64,000 bases of DNA from Bacillus manliponensis (GTDB lineage Bacteria > Bacillota > Bacilli > Bacillales > Bacillaceae_G), in contig NZ_JOTN01000004.1 in the NCBI RefSeq assembly GCF_000712595.1, forward strand, positions 186,001 through 250,000, written 5' to 3'. The notes below the pieces were generated by a model, which searched no databases, was not told where the DNA came from, and saw nothing but the letters and a program-made list of their open reading frames with translations. Numbering within the stretch: the first letter of the stretch is position 1; each line of letters begins with the position of its first letter. This document shows positions 8,491-16,775 of the stretch, one piece after another. A program made the translations under genes and the position numbers.

Positions 8491-9572
8491 TCATATTCAC
8501 TCCTATCGCATTCTCCTAAATATTGAAGGTATCTTCTAATTCCTTTATCAATAGGAATTTGCGGTTTATATTGGAGTAGTTGTTTTGCTTTTGTTATATC
8601 AGGACAGCGTCGATGGGGATTGTCTGTCAAATATTCTTTATCTGAATGAGTTTTGAAAACAACGCTCCCGCTATAGCCATATAGATTAGCACCTATCTTT
8701 TGGTACAATTCTGCTAATTGTGAAACTGTAAGCTCAGGGGTATCAGAACCGATGTTAAATATATCAAATTTTTCGTACAATGCGCATTTTATATATCCAA
8801 CTGTTGCATCAGCTATATAGGCAAAAGTGCGGGTAGGTTTTCCGTTTGAATAGATAATGATATCGTCATTATCCATTACAGCTTTTGCGAAATCAGCCAC
8901 AACTCTTTGATCATTAATCTTCATACCAGGACCATAATTATTAAAAGGGCGTACTACTTTGATGGACATATTATATTGCTGTGCAAAATTATAACAAAGT
9001 GTTTCCCCGAAGCGTTTTGATTCGTCATAGCATGCTCGTGGTCCGCAAGTATTGACATTACCCCAATAACTTTCTGAAGTAGGGATATAAGTTGGATTAG
9101 GATCTCCATAAATTTCACTGCTAGAATAAAACAGAAAACCTTGTAAAGATCTGTCTTTGTAAAAATCAAGCAAACGGCGAAGCCCAGTAACATCGGCATC
9201 AATTGTTTCAATAGGGTGTCGGCGATAATAAACAGGCGATGCAAGTGATGCCATATGAAAAATTAAGTCTGCACTACTAGCGAAGTCAAAATCACAAGTA
9301 ATAACATTGTGTTCACGCAAATCAAACAGAGGATGCTTAGAGATATATTCGATCCATTTAGGTTTTCCAAACATGTAATTATCAATACCATAAACTTTCT
9401 TTATCCCAAGTTGTTCACCATATTCGGCAAAAAAATATAGCAGAGAATAACCTAGTGAACCCGCAAAGCCGGTTATGAATATTGTGGTTTCTTTTAGTTT
9501 TTGTTTATCTGCATTTGATAGGGAATGATAGATGAACGACATATCTTCTCTTGTTATTTTTGATATATCCAA
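8484..9572 (-). CDS. NAD-dependent epimerase/dehydratase (extended SDR)
   Basis: 362 residues from a TTG at 9572, preferred because GGGGTG lies 6 bases upstream and it removes a 40-bp overlap with the upstream gene; an ATG at 9641 and one at 9542 are alternatives. Motifs: cofactor-binding FITGFAGSLGYSLL, FHMASLASPVYYRRHP, FYSSSEIYGDPNPTYIP, catalytic Tyr-x3-Lys in ACYDESKRFGETL, then PFNNYGPGMKINDQRV. The GPRACYDESKR and NNYGPGM signatures resemble UDP-glucuronate decarboxylases more than CDP-glucose 4,6-dehydratases, yet the partner gene makes a CDP-sugar. The reaction is therefore open: dehydration, epimerisation or decarboxylation of an NDP-sugar. Confidence 0.83.
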   Translation of the reverse strand: MDISKITREDMSFIYHSLSNADKQKLKETTIFITGFAGSLGYSLLYFFAEYGEQLGIKKVYGIDNYMFGKPKWIEYISKHPLFDLREHNVITCDFDFASSADLIFHMASLASPVYYRRHPIETIDADVTGLRRLLDFYKDRSLQGFLFYSSSEIYGDPNPTYIPTSESYWGNVNTCGPRACYDESKRFGETLCYNFAQQYNMSIKVVRPFNNYGPGMKINDQRVVADFAKAVMDNDDIIIYSNGKPTRTFAYIADATVGYIKCALYEKFDIFNIGSDTPELTVSQLAELYQKIGANLYGYSGSVVFKTHSDKEYLTDNPHRRCPDITKAKQLLQYKPQIPIDKGIRRYLQYLGECDRSEYEW

Positions 9573-9601
9573 ACAAACACCCCATTTTTTAAAAAGTAAT
9601 G

Positions 9602-10381
9602 CTATTCCCAGACTTTCCACGGTGCAATATTCTTTTTCCATAAACCCTCAAGTATGTCTTTATCACGCTGGGTATCCATACACTGCCAAAAATCGTAATG
9701 CTTATAAGCGTTTAATTTCTTTTCGCTTGCTATCCTTTCCAATGGACTACGTTCAAAAATTGTTTGATTACCTTCAATATAATTAAACACTCCTGGCTCT
9801 ACAATCATGAATCCACCATTAATCCAGCCGCCGTCTTCTAGTGATTTTTCTACAAAACGCTCTATGCGGTTCGTGTTATCATCTATGTCAAGTACACCAA
9901 AACGTCCACCAGGTTGAATTGCAGTTAGCGTAATATGGCCACCCGCTTGTGCATGATAAGCTTCTAGGGCGCTGATGTCTACATTTGAAACACCGTCACC
10001 GTAAGTTAGCATAAACCGTTCATTTTCGATAAATTTTTTTATTCGTTTAATTCGGCCACCTGTCATCGTGTCTAGTCCAGTATCTACGAGTGTTACGCGC
10101 CATGGCTCTGATACATTGTTATGTATCGTTAGCATGTTTTTATTCGCAAAATCAAAAGTCACATCTGAAGTATGCAAATAATAATCTGCAAAAAACTCTT
10201 TAATTACATGTCCTTTATATCCAAGGCAGATAATAAAGTCGTTATATCCATAATGACTATATATTTTCATAATGTGCCATAAAATTGGTTTCCCACCAAT
10301 TTCAATCATCGGCTTTGGTTTCGAGTGGCTTTCTTCACTGATTCTAGTCCCGTATCCGCCGGCTAAAATCACAACTTTCAT
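9602..10381 (-). CDS. rfbF: glucose-1-phosphate cytidylyltransferase
   Basis: 259 residues from the ATG behind GGAAGGTG, matching the family length of about 257. It condenses CTP and glucose-1-phosphate to CDP-glucose, the first step toward CDP-linked deoxysugars. The N-terminus MKVVILAGGYGTRISEES is the nucleotidyltransferase signature, followed by SKPKPMIEIGGKPILWHIMK, MLTYGDGVSNVDI (metal-binding Asp) and a C-terminal DFWQCMDTQRDK typical of RfbF. The downstream SDR is the natural candidate for the next step. The presence of a CDP-sugar route, next to a nucleotide-sugar dehydrogenase, suggests at least two modified sugars in the glycan. Confidence 0.9.
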   Translation of the reverse strand: MKVVILAGGYGTRISEESHSKPKPMIEIGGKPILWHIMKIYSHYGYNDFIICLGYKGHVIKEFFADYYLHTSDVTFDFANKNMLTIHNNVSEPWRVTLVDTGLDTMTGGRIKRIKKFIENERFMLTYGDGVSNVDISALEAYHAQAGGHITLTAIQPGGRFGVLDIDDNTNRIERFVEKSLEDGGWINGGFMIVEPGVFNYIEGNQTIFERSPLERIASEKKLNAYKHYDFWQCMDTQRDKDILEGLWKKNIAPWKVWE

Positions 10382-10406
10382 GTCTTGTTCACCTTCCAAT
10401 GCGTTT

Positions 10407-12146
10407 CTAAAAATTTTCAAGCTGTTTGATGATCTCTAACCGTTTTTTGTTGTCCGTGCATATATTCAATGCTTGCTTGAGAAGTTTTTTAGCTGTATTT
10501 TTTTGTCCTGCATACGTAAATGCATGAGAAACTGCTATCATTGTAGTACTGTCATTAGGGTAGAACACACGTAAAACTTCAGCTGTTTCTAGTGCCATTT
10601 TCATATCCTTTTGTAAAATTAGAAGTTCTACTTTATAGGAAAGAGCTTCTTTATCAAGTGGATAGTGGTCAAGAATACTGATTAGCAAATTCATTTCTTT
10701 TACCAGCTCTGTATCAGACATTTCTTTTTGGATAGATGCGTTTACTTGAGGTATCGATTCGTTAACATCTTTACTTTCTCGCTGAAGTTCTTCTTTAATT
10801 AGAGCATAATTTTTATCCCCAGAGTGTTCCTCGCATATCTGGATTACATGAGCGAATTGAGAATTAACTAATTCGCGCAGTAAAACAGGACTAGAAGCTA
10901 AAAATGCACTCTTTAGACCAGAGTTTTTTAAGTCAGCTAGTATATCCTTCTCTAGAAATGTAAAAAGGTCATATAGAAAAGCCGATCCGAATCTGTTTCG
11001 GTTTTTTTCATCACATAGGGCGGAAAGATACAGGGAGATTGCTCGATGTTTATTTAAGGGATTAGATTTTTCCATCTTTATTGATGTGAAAAGTCTATAA
11101 ATGTAGTGTTGGACTGCAACTTGGAACTCATCTTTTGTCAGTTCTTCTATAATTCCTTCTACACTTTTTTGTGTATCTATGAATAAATTGATGGTTAATC
11201 CATTCTGATTAAGAATTCCATATAAATATTGATCATTACAAATTGCTTCAATAATATTTATTTTTTCATATAGGGGAAGGACTAGAGAGTTAGCCGTCAT
11301 ATCTATACATTCATAAATTGATAAATATAAGACATGGTTAATAAAATTTAAAGTTGAATCATTTAGTTTATTCCATTGTTTTAATAACTTTGTGCTTTCA
11401 TCATAAATGGTTACATAATCTAGGTACCTGTTTGTGTCGATCTGTGTATGATAAGATGATGTCTTTCTAATTCTGTAATAATAAAGTACTTTATCAATCC
11501 CTACAACGGTGTTAGAGAATCTTAAACAATCTAAGTTAAATACAGTATCCGATCCATTAGTAAGGTTCAGTGGAAATTGCTTTCTGTATTCCTGTTGTTT
11601 TTTTACAACTGTAACTTTAATCAACTTCCCCCACACTGGTCTAAAACAACCGTAGATTTGTGGCAATATATCACTTAAACTTGCTATATCTTTTGTATAA
11701 AATTTAGGAGGAATCCGTGTTTGGAAAATTTGTACATTTTCATCCATAAACATTTCAGTACCACCAATAGCGATATCAGCATCATATATTTGGGCAGCTG
11801 TGTATAAATCCTTTAAAAAATCTGTGTGAAGGTAATCATCACTATCAAGCATGCAATAGTATTTAGAGGTAAGGTGCTCAATATAATAAACAAAATCTGG
11901 ATTAAACGGTTCGTTATGCAAAACACTATTCTTTGGATTGCGAAATAGTTTAATCCTGTTATCCTTTTTTGCATACTCATCTAAAATGTCGTTAGTTTTA
12001 TCTGTACATCCATTATTTAAAATAATCCATTCAAAATTAGTAAATGTCTGATTTAATACACTTTCTACACATTCTCTTATATAATTTTCCACATTAAATA
12101 CAAGCGTAACTATAGAGATAGCTGGGGTTTGTTTCACGTTCACCAA
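10407..12146 (-). CDS. family 2 glycosyltransferase with long helical/TPR-like C-terminus
   Basis: 579 residues, starting at a TTG (or the adjacent GTG) 8 bases after AAAGGAG. Residues 10-230: GT-A domain with ISIVTLVFNVENYIRECVES, LNNGCTDKTNDI and DXD region MLDSDDYLHTDF. Residues 330-480 are helical and not recognised. The last about 95 residues look like tetratricopeptide repeats (LDHYPLDKEALSYKVELL; FYPNDSTTMIAVSHAFTYAG). First gene of the minus-strand cluster, so its promoter should lie in the 365-bp divergent gap to its right. TPR-bearing GT2 enzymes often act on protein acceptors, which fits a collagen-like target, but this is inference. Confidence 0.82.
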   Translation of the reverse strand: MVNVKQTPAISIVTLVFNVENYIRECVESVLNQTFTNFEWIILNNGCTDKTNDILDEYAKKDNRIKLFRNPKNSVLHNEPFNPDFVYYIEHLTSKYYCMLDSDDYLHTDFLKDLYTAAQIYDADIAIGGTEMFMDENVQIFQTRIPPKFYTKDIASLSDILPQIYGCFRPVWGKLIKVTVVKKQQEYRKQFPLNLTNGSDTVFNLDCLRFSNTVVGIDKVLYYYRIRKTSSYHTQIDTNRYLDYVTIYDESTKLLKQWNKLNDSTLNFINHVLYLSIYECIDMTANSLVLPLYEKINIIEAICNDQYLYGILNQNGLTINLFIDTQKSVEGIIEELTKDEFQVAVQHYIYRLFTSIKMEKSNPLNKHRAISLYLSALCDEKNRNRFGSAFLYDLFTFLEKDILADLKNSGLKSAFLASSPVLLRELVNSQFAHVIQICEEHSGDKNYALIKEELQRESKDVNESIPQVNASIQKEMSDTELVKEMNLLISILDHYPLDKEALSYKVELLILQKDMKMALETAEVLRVFYPNDSTTMIAVSHAFTYAGQKNTAKKLLKQALNICTDNKKRLEIIKQLENF

Positions 12147-12511
12147 CTACTCATCTCCTTTCTTTGAAATGAATATGAATTTTCACGAAATAGAAAAGTT
12201 GTTCATTAATATATTTATTAAGTATGAGTATAAATTTATTGTTATTTGCCCATTTACAACTACTTTATGCTGATATAGGAGATATGTTACTCAGAGAACT
12301 GTGTGGTTCGTATTTGATGGACATATCTTCAATTAATTAATAAATGAATAATATTTTTGTGTTTTCTTTATATATGATTTATTGAATTTTAAAAGTATGA
12401 CTTGTAAGGAACGAAGGACATGAAAAATACATAAGATTTCATAAGAGAAGCGGACATAATTACAATGTAAAACAAGATGCTGATTATATTTTAAGGTGGG
12501 AGGTAATAAAC
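12147..12511. other. 365-bp divergent intergenic region
   Basis: AT-rich spacer between two divergently transcribed glycosyltransferase genes. It must contain both start regions: GGAGATGAG for the minus gene and GGTGGGAGG (about 12495-12503) for the plus gene. I see no convincing SigA promoter pair and only loose matches to a SigK -10 (CATACTTAA on the minus strand). No gene, terminator or RNA is visible. Confidence 0.6.
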
Positions 12512-13609
12512 GTGAAAAAGAAGATCCCTACTATCAGTTTATGCATGATTGTAAAAGATGAAGAAGATACAATCGCCAGATGTTTAGATTCAATTCAAGA
12601 AGTTGTCGATGAAATTGTTATTGTGGATACTGGCTCAAGCGATCAAACGAAGGAAATTGTAAAGAAGTACACAAATAAAGTTTTTGATTTTGAGTGGATT
12701 GATGATTTTGCAGCAGCACGTAATTTTTCATTTTCTAAAGCGACGAAGGATTATATTCTGTGGTTGGATGCAGATGATGTATTACCGAAAGAGGAGAAAG
12801 AAAAGTTTTTGGATTTAAAAAAGAGCTTAAGTAAAAATATTGATGTAGTTTCGATGTTGTATCATGTTACTTTTGATAAGCATGGAAATCCAGTTATCAG
12901 TACAGATCGGAAACGATTAGTAAAGAGAGAGCGTAAGTTCCAGTGGAGTGGAGTCGTACATGAAGACTTAGATGTAAGTGGAAATATATTGAAAAGTAAT
13001 ATTGGAATTGTGCATAAAAAAGAAAAAAGAATAACAGATCGGAACTTGCAGATATTTGAAAAAGCAATCGAGCGAGGACGGCAATTAACAACGAGAGAAG
13101 TAATTCATTATGCTGGTGAGTGCTTGGGGCATCAGAAGTTTGAAAAAGCAATTGAGCTATACAATAACATTACGAAAGAAGATCAATATGGAATAGAAGA
13201 GAAGGTTTATGCTTGTTCAAAATTAGCAGATTGCTATGTTAATGTTGGCAAGTGGGATGAAGCTATTGATAGTTGCTTGTTGGCATTAAAATATGATATT
13301 CCACGTGCTGAAATATGTTGCCGATTAGGCTATTTCTTTCTTTCGGCAAAGATGGAGTATGAGAAAGCGATATATTGGTATAAAAATGCTTTGGAAGTTC
13401 CCGTTCCTACAAACAGTCCTCTTGTTGATCGGGCTTGTCACACATGGTTTCCGCATTTGCAGTTATGTATTTGTTATTGCCATGTTGAGGACTATGAGAA
13501 AGCTTATGAACATAATGAGAAGGCTGCTGTATTTGTACCAGATAATGAATTGGTTCAGGCTAATAGAAAGTATGTAAGCAAAATGCTTAAAGAGAAAGAG
13601 GAAATATAA
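12512..13609 (+). CDS. family 2 glycosyltransferase with TPR repeats
   Basis: 365 residues, GTG start 8 bases after GGGAGG. Residues 1-200: GT-A domain of the class with ISLCMIVKDEEDTIARCLDS, IVDTGSSDQTKEI, DXD region LWLDADDVLP and FQWSGVVHEDL. Residues 210-365: several 34-residue TPR-type helical pairs (AECLGHQKFEKAIELYNNI; KLADCYVNVGKWDEAIDSCL; EKAIYWYKNALEV; EDYEKAYEHNEKAAVFVP). This architecture is shared by enzymes that glycosylate peptides and by B. cereus-group enzymes in spore-surface loci. Lies alone on the plus strand at the right end of the island. Donor and acceptor not known. Confidence 0.85.
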   Translation: MKKKIPTISLCMIVKDEEDTIARCLDSIQEVVDEIVIVDTGSSDQTKEIVKKYTNKVFDFEWIDDFAAARNFSFSKATKDYILWLDADDVLPKEEKEKFLDLKKSLSKNIDVVSMLYHVTFDKHGNPVISTDRKRLVKRERKFQWSGVVHEDLDVSGNILKSNIGIVHKKEKRITDRNLQIFEKAIERGRQLTTREVIHYAGECLGHQKFEKAIELYNNITKEDQYGIEEKVYACSKLADCYVNVGKWDEAIDSCLLALKYDIPRAEICCRLGYFFLSAKMEYEKAIYWYKNALEVPVPTNSPLVDRACHTWFPHLQLCICYCHVEDYEKAYEHNEKAAVFVPDNELVQANRKYVSKMLKEKEEI

Positions 13610-13632
13610 TAAAAAATTATTAAATTAGACAT

Positions 13633-13885
13633 TTACTTTGAAACGGTATTTTCTATAAGAAGTTGTTTTTTTAGTGCTTTCAATTCCAGCTGTTTAGCAG
13701 TATTGTTATTCTGCTCTTACAATGAGTCAAATATACTAATTTGGTTGGCTATTGATAATGGAGTATGGAATTAACCCCTATGCTTTAACAATGCATTTCT
13801 TGGGTTTTTTAAATTGATATAGTTGAATCATTTGTTGCTTAAAATCTGCTGAAAATTTTCTTTTGTCTCTTTTACTTTTTATCAT
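13633..13885 (-). pseudogene. decayed IS3-family orfA transposase remnant
   Basis: Reading the minus strand from the ATG at 13885 gives MIKSKRDKRKFSADFKQQ, then MIQLYQFKKPKKCIVKA and a stop. This matches the helix-turn-helix start of IS3/IS150-type OrfA proteins (KFSAEFK..MVQLY..GKPRKDI). After a frame break the same strand encodes NNTAKQLELKALKKQLLIEN and a stop at 13633, matching the leucine-zipper end of OrfA. The middle is degraded, and no orfB or terminal repeats are visible. It marks old transposon activity at the right edge of the glycosylation island. Confidence 0.72.
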
Positions 13886-14002
13886 AGTAGATTCTCTTCA
13901 AATGTATTAGTTAAAGTCCACTTGACTTTAGTTCTTTGTTTAGTTTTGCAAGCATTTTAATTTATAGAGCTTGCTATTTTGAAATCCTATCAATTTTTAT
14001 TA

Positions 14003-14045
14003 CAAAAAGGGCTGTTTCATTGACTTATGAAACAGCTCTTTTTTG
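14003..14045 (-). terminator. terminator of the 180-aa spore protein gene
   Basis: Stem GGGCTGTTTCAT / ATGAAACAGCTC flanked by A- and T-tracts, about 32 bases past the minus-strand stop at 14077. The T-run on both strands makes it potentially bidirectional. The rest of the 13,610-14,076 gap holds the transposase remnant and no intact gene. Confidence 0.85.
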
Positions 14046-14076
14046 TAATCTAATTAGTGAATTAATCTATCTCAGT

Positions 14077-14619
14077 TTAGTCACAGCAAAGTTTTGCAAC
14101 AGAAAGAGATACTCCAGCTTGCACGGTTGCTATTGATGGATTACGTAAATATAGTCTATCACTTGGCTCTAAGCAAAGGATTGCAGAGAAAGTATCAGCT
14201 AATCCTACAACTAGAAGAGTCGATACAATATGAAGTACACGGATAGATCCATCACATCTTTCAAGAACTAATTCCAGTGGAGATATTACGCCTACTGATA
14301 CAGTTACAAATAAGCCGACTAAATATTTTCCACATTCTTCAACTTGTACGATGCCTGGTGAAATAACTCTAATTCCATCTGGTGATTGTGCAACTGTCTG
14401 TAAAGGTACTACTGACCCTGTACCTAGGCTTAGCGATAAAGCACTTGCAAGGTGAACAGCTGCTTCATCACAGCATTTTTCTTTTAAGCAAACATCACAG
14501 CAGTCCTTACAACTACTTTTACATTGACAATTACAGCCTTTATGCTCTTCTTTCTTAGCTGGTGGCGCCCACGGTGTTGGACATGGACACGCAAATGAAA
14601 ATGATTGTGGATATGACAT
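14077..14619 (-). CDS. Cys-rich spore coat/exosporium protein candidate
   Basis: 180 residues, ATG behind GGGGGTG. Residues 20-55 hold a cysteine cluster (CNCQCKSSCKDCCDVCLKEK) preceded by SFACPCPTPWAPP. The remaining about 120 residues are hydrophobic and beta-rich (GIVQVEECGKYLVGLFVTVS; LHIVSTLLVVGLADTF; ends VAKLCCD), similar in style to BclA C-terminal and BxpB domains, with an overall layout of jelly-roll type. No known name is recalled. Position beside cotO and CotZ-family genes, Cys content and lack of signal peptide suggest a mother-cell-made coat or exosporium protein that may be disulfide cross-linked. That function is inferred. Confidence 0.7.
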   Translation of the reverse strand: MSYPQSFSFACPCPTPWAPPAKKEEHKGCNCQCKSSCKDCCDVCLKEKCCDEAAVHLASALSLSLGTGSVVPLQTVAQSPDGIRVISPGIVQVEECGKYLVGLFVTVSVGVISPLELVLERCDGSIRVLHIVSTLLVVGLADTFSAILCLEPSDRLYLRNPSIATVQAGVSLSVAKLCCD

Positions 14620-14917
14620 TTTCTTTCACCCCCTATCTGTTATCTAATATAGTAAATGCACTTGGGATAAGGTTGGCGACAGGACAAAAGTGTATTTTTA
14701 AGAGAAAATAAGCTGTTGTGATAGAAACCTAGTGATGCGATAGAGTGTTCTATTGAATGATAGGTATTTTTGCTAGGGAATAGAGATGTGTGATAGGTTT
14801 TCATTGAATTTACAAATTTTTTTGCTTAGGCATATTGTTTAAAATTACATGCAAGTTCGGTTCACTCGTGAATATACATATAACAGAGCGATGCTTTACA
14901 TGTAGGAGGGATCAGCG

Positions 14918-16039
14918 GTGAAGGGTAGGCGTAAAAACAACAATCCATCTCCGACAATATATACAGCAGGACAAAATTTTCAGGGTACCCATATACAAAA
15001 AACGTTTGTTGCAAAACCACAATCAGAGCATGATTCGTTGGAAAAATCGAAGAAAGAGATAAAGCAGACAGCAAATACAACTAAAAATTATGAGTACTCG
15101 AAAAAAGGGAATATAAGGGTTGAGGGGAGAGGGACGAAAGTAGTACCGGTTCAAGAACAAGAAATAAAGGAAGCAGAGGTATTAGGGGAAGTAAATATTG
15201 AAATGGCAGAGGCAGAAGTGTTAGAGGGAGTAAACGCTGAAATAGCAGAAGTAGAGGAGTTAGAGGAAGTAAATGCTGAAACAGAAGAGGCAGAGGAGCT
15301 AGAGGAAGTAAATGCTGAAACAGAAGAGGTAGAGGAGTTAGAGGAAGTAAACGCTGAAATAGAAGAAGCAGAGGAGTTAGAGGAAGTAAATACTGAAACA
15401 GAAGAGGCAGAAGTGTTAGAGGAAGTAAATGCTGAAATAGAAGAAGCAGAGGAATTAGAGGAAGTAAATGCTGAAATAGAAGAAGCAGAGGAGTTAGAGG
15501 AAGTAAATGCTGAAATAGCAGAGGCAGAGATATTCGAGGAAATCAAGGCCAAAATAAAGGAAGCAGAGAGGCTAGAGGGGGAGAAGGCTGAAATAACAGA
15601 AGCAGAGGAGTTAGAGGAAGAGAATGCTGAAGTAGAAGAGGCAGAAGTGTTAGAAGAAGTAAATGCTGAAATGAAGGAAGAGGAAGCACTAAAGGAAACC
15701 AAGGTATTAGATGAAATAGAGGAAACAAAAGAAAAGGAAATAAAAAATGTAGGTCAACCAGAAAAAGTCCCGATTTCACAACTACATCGCAATAAGCCAT
15801 TTAAAGATATGACGAATGAAGAAAAGATCATTTTTTTAATTGATCGTCCCCATTATATTAAATCAATTCGCTGCCGGGTGAAGACAAAGCATGATACACT
15901 TGTTGGATTTGTAGTTAAATATGAGTCCGGGTATGTATTAATTGAGTTGCCAAAGAGGGGGAATTTACAACGTTTAATGCCTAGAGAAATGAGAGTGAGG
16001 ATGGAGGATATTCTTTCGATTCAGATGCTAGCTTTTTAA
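14918..16039 (+). CDS. cotO: spore coat protein CotO, with expanded Glu-rich repeats
   Basis: 373 residues, GTG start 7 bases after AGGAGGG. Residues 1-75 are basic and Gln-rich (MKGRRKNNNPSPTIYTAG). Residues about 85-265 are a low-complexity acidic region of repeats with the pattern EEVNAEIEEAEELEEVNAE. The last about 85 residues are the conserved CotO domain: FKDMTNEEKIIFLIDRPHYI, IRCRVKTKHDTLVGFVVKY and ending LSIQMLAF. In B. subtilis CotO is a coat morphogenetic protein encoded between fabI and cotZ; the order here agrees. Usual CotO is about 200-230 residues, so the acidic region is an expansion. The repeat probably forms an extended charged helix. Confidence 0.85.
   Translation: MKGRRKNNNPSPTIYTAGQNFQGTHIQKTFVAKPQSEHDSLEKSKKEIKQTANTTKNYEYSKKGNIRVEGRGTKVVPVQEQEIKEAEVLGEVNIEMAEAEVLEGVNAEIAEVEELEEVNAETEEAEELEEVNAETEEVEELEEVNAEIEEAEELEEVNTETEEAEVLEEVNAEIEEAEELEEVNAEIEEAEELEEVNAEIAEAEIFEEIKAKIKEAERLEGEKAEITEAEELEEENAEVEEAEVLEEVNAEMKEEEALKETKVLDEIEETKEKEIKNVGQPEKVPISQLHRNKPFKDMTNEEKIIFLIDRPHYIKSIRCRVKTKHDTLVGFVVKYESGYVLIELPKRGNLQRLMPREMRVRMEDILSIQMLAF
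15170..15690 (+). repeat. degenerate 30-60 bp repeats in cotO
   Basis: Imperfect tandem repeats encoding E-E-x-E-E-L-E-E-V-N-A-E type units. Copies differ at many positions and in length, unlike the near-identical repeats of the collagen-like gene, so this expansion is older or under less homogenisation. Confidence 0.8.
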
Positions 16040-16048
16040 GTATATGAA

Positions 16049-16082
16049 AAGGTGGTAGACGAATCTACCACCTTAATAGTTT
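16049..16082. terminator. bidirectional terminator between cotO and the CotZ-family gene
   Basis: Stem AAGGTGGTAGA / TCTACCACCTT with a 4-base loop, T-rich on both sides, in the 60-bp gap between convergent genes. Confidence 0.85.
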
Positions 16083-16098
16083 TTTGTATTTACAATTA

Positions 16099-16656
16099 TT
16101 ATACTCCACGAACGTGAGCGTCGCGTAAGCATTGGATCGAGCTGTAGTAACTTAAGTCTACTGTGATACAGAATTGAGAAGCTTTTAAAGGAATTTGTAG
16201 CACTGAAGCACCATCAGCTCTTGTGATACCATTTGAATATTGGCAGACTAATAATCTAGATACTACATCAATTACATTCGCTGTACCTAGAACAGGGTTT
16301 ACACTAGCTGCTAGTAATTCGATGTCTTCAGGAGTTAAACAAGAGACATCAGGTATTAACGAGCGTAATACCGCGCAGCAGTCATCTGCACTTTCAACAC
16401 GTAGTAATGGTGACGGAAGAGGAACACTTAGGCCTGGTACAGAGTAGCAGCTGGCAGGGACAAATAAGTCACCGCTTTTATCAAATACTACAAATGGACG
16501 AGTATTTGCAAATGGTGTATTGCAGTTTCCGCCGAGGAATGGCGTGTCACAACCAGTTAAACAATTGTCCGTAATAGAATCTTGTAGTTCATTAATGAAC
16601 CTCACAACTTCACATACGCAATTGGACGATGAGTGGCCGTTATCATTACAAGTCAT
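16099..16656 (-). CDS. CotZ/ExsY-family spore coat protein (divergent member)
   Basis: 185 residues from the ATG 8 bases after AAGGAG; a GTG three codons earlier is less likely. Family signatures: CVCEVVRFINELQDS, C-x-GCDTPFLGG, FANTRPFVVFDKSGDLF, LLRVESADDCCAVLRSL and the C-terminal CITVDLSYYSSIQCLRDAHV. These Cys-rich proteins self-assemble into cross-linked sheets that form the exosporium basal layer or outer coat. Compared with ExsY/CotY (about 150-155 residues) it has an insertion of about 30 residues in the middle (LTPEDIELLAASVNPVLGTA). Expected to be expressed late in the mother cell. Which of the ExsY, CotY and CotZ names applies cannot be settled here. Confidence 0.85.
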   Translation of the reverse strand: MTCNDNGHSSSNCVCEVVRFINELQDSITDNCLTGCDTPFLGGNCNTPFANTRPFVVFDKSGDLFVPASCYSVPGLSVPLPSPLLRVESADDCCAVLRSLIPDVSCLTPEDIELLAASVNPVLGTANVIDVVSRLLVCQYSNGITRADGASVLQIPLKASQFCITVDLSYYSSIQCLRDAHVRGV

Positions 16657-16775
16657 CGATTTCACTCCTTATCATTAAGTTTGATTTACATTAGTAGGAT
16701 ATTACAGAGGAGATAAATCGGTTACTGCTCTTAAGCTTTTTTTTACAAATAGGCAAGAATGGATGTAAAGGAGAG

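Noticed and set aside
15151-15800. Ser-rich and Leu-rich antisense frames opposite cotO
   Set aside because: Mirror of the Glu-rich repeat codons; the cotO strand has the ribosome site and a conserved domain.
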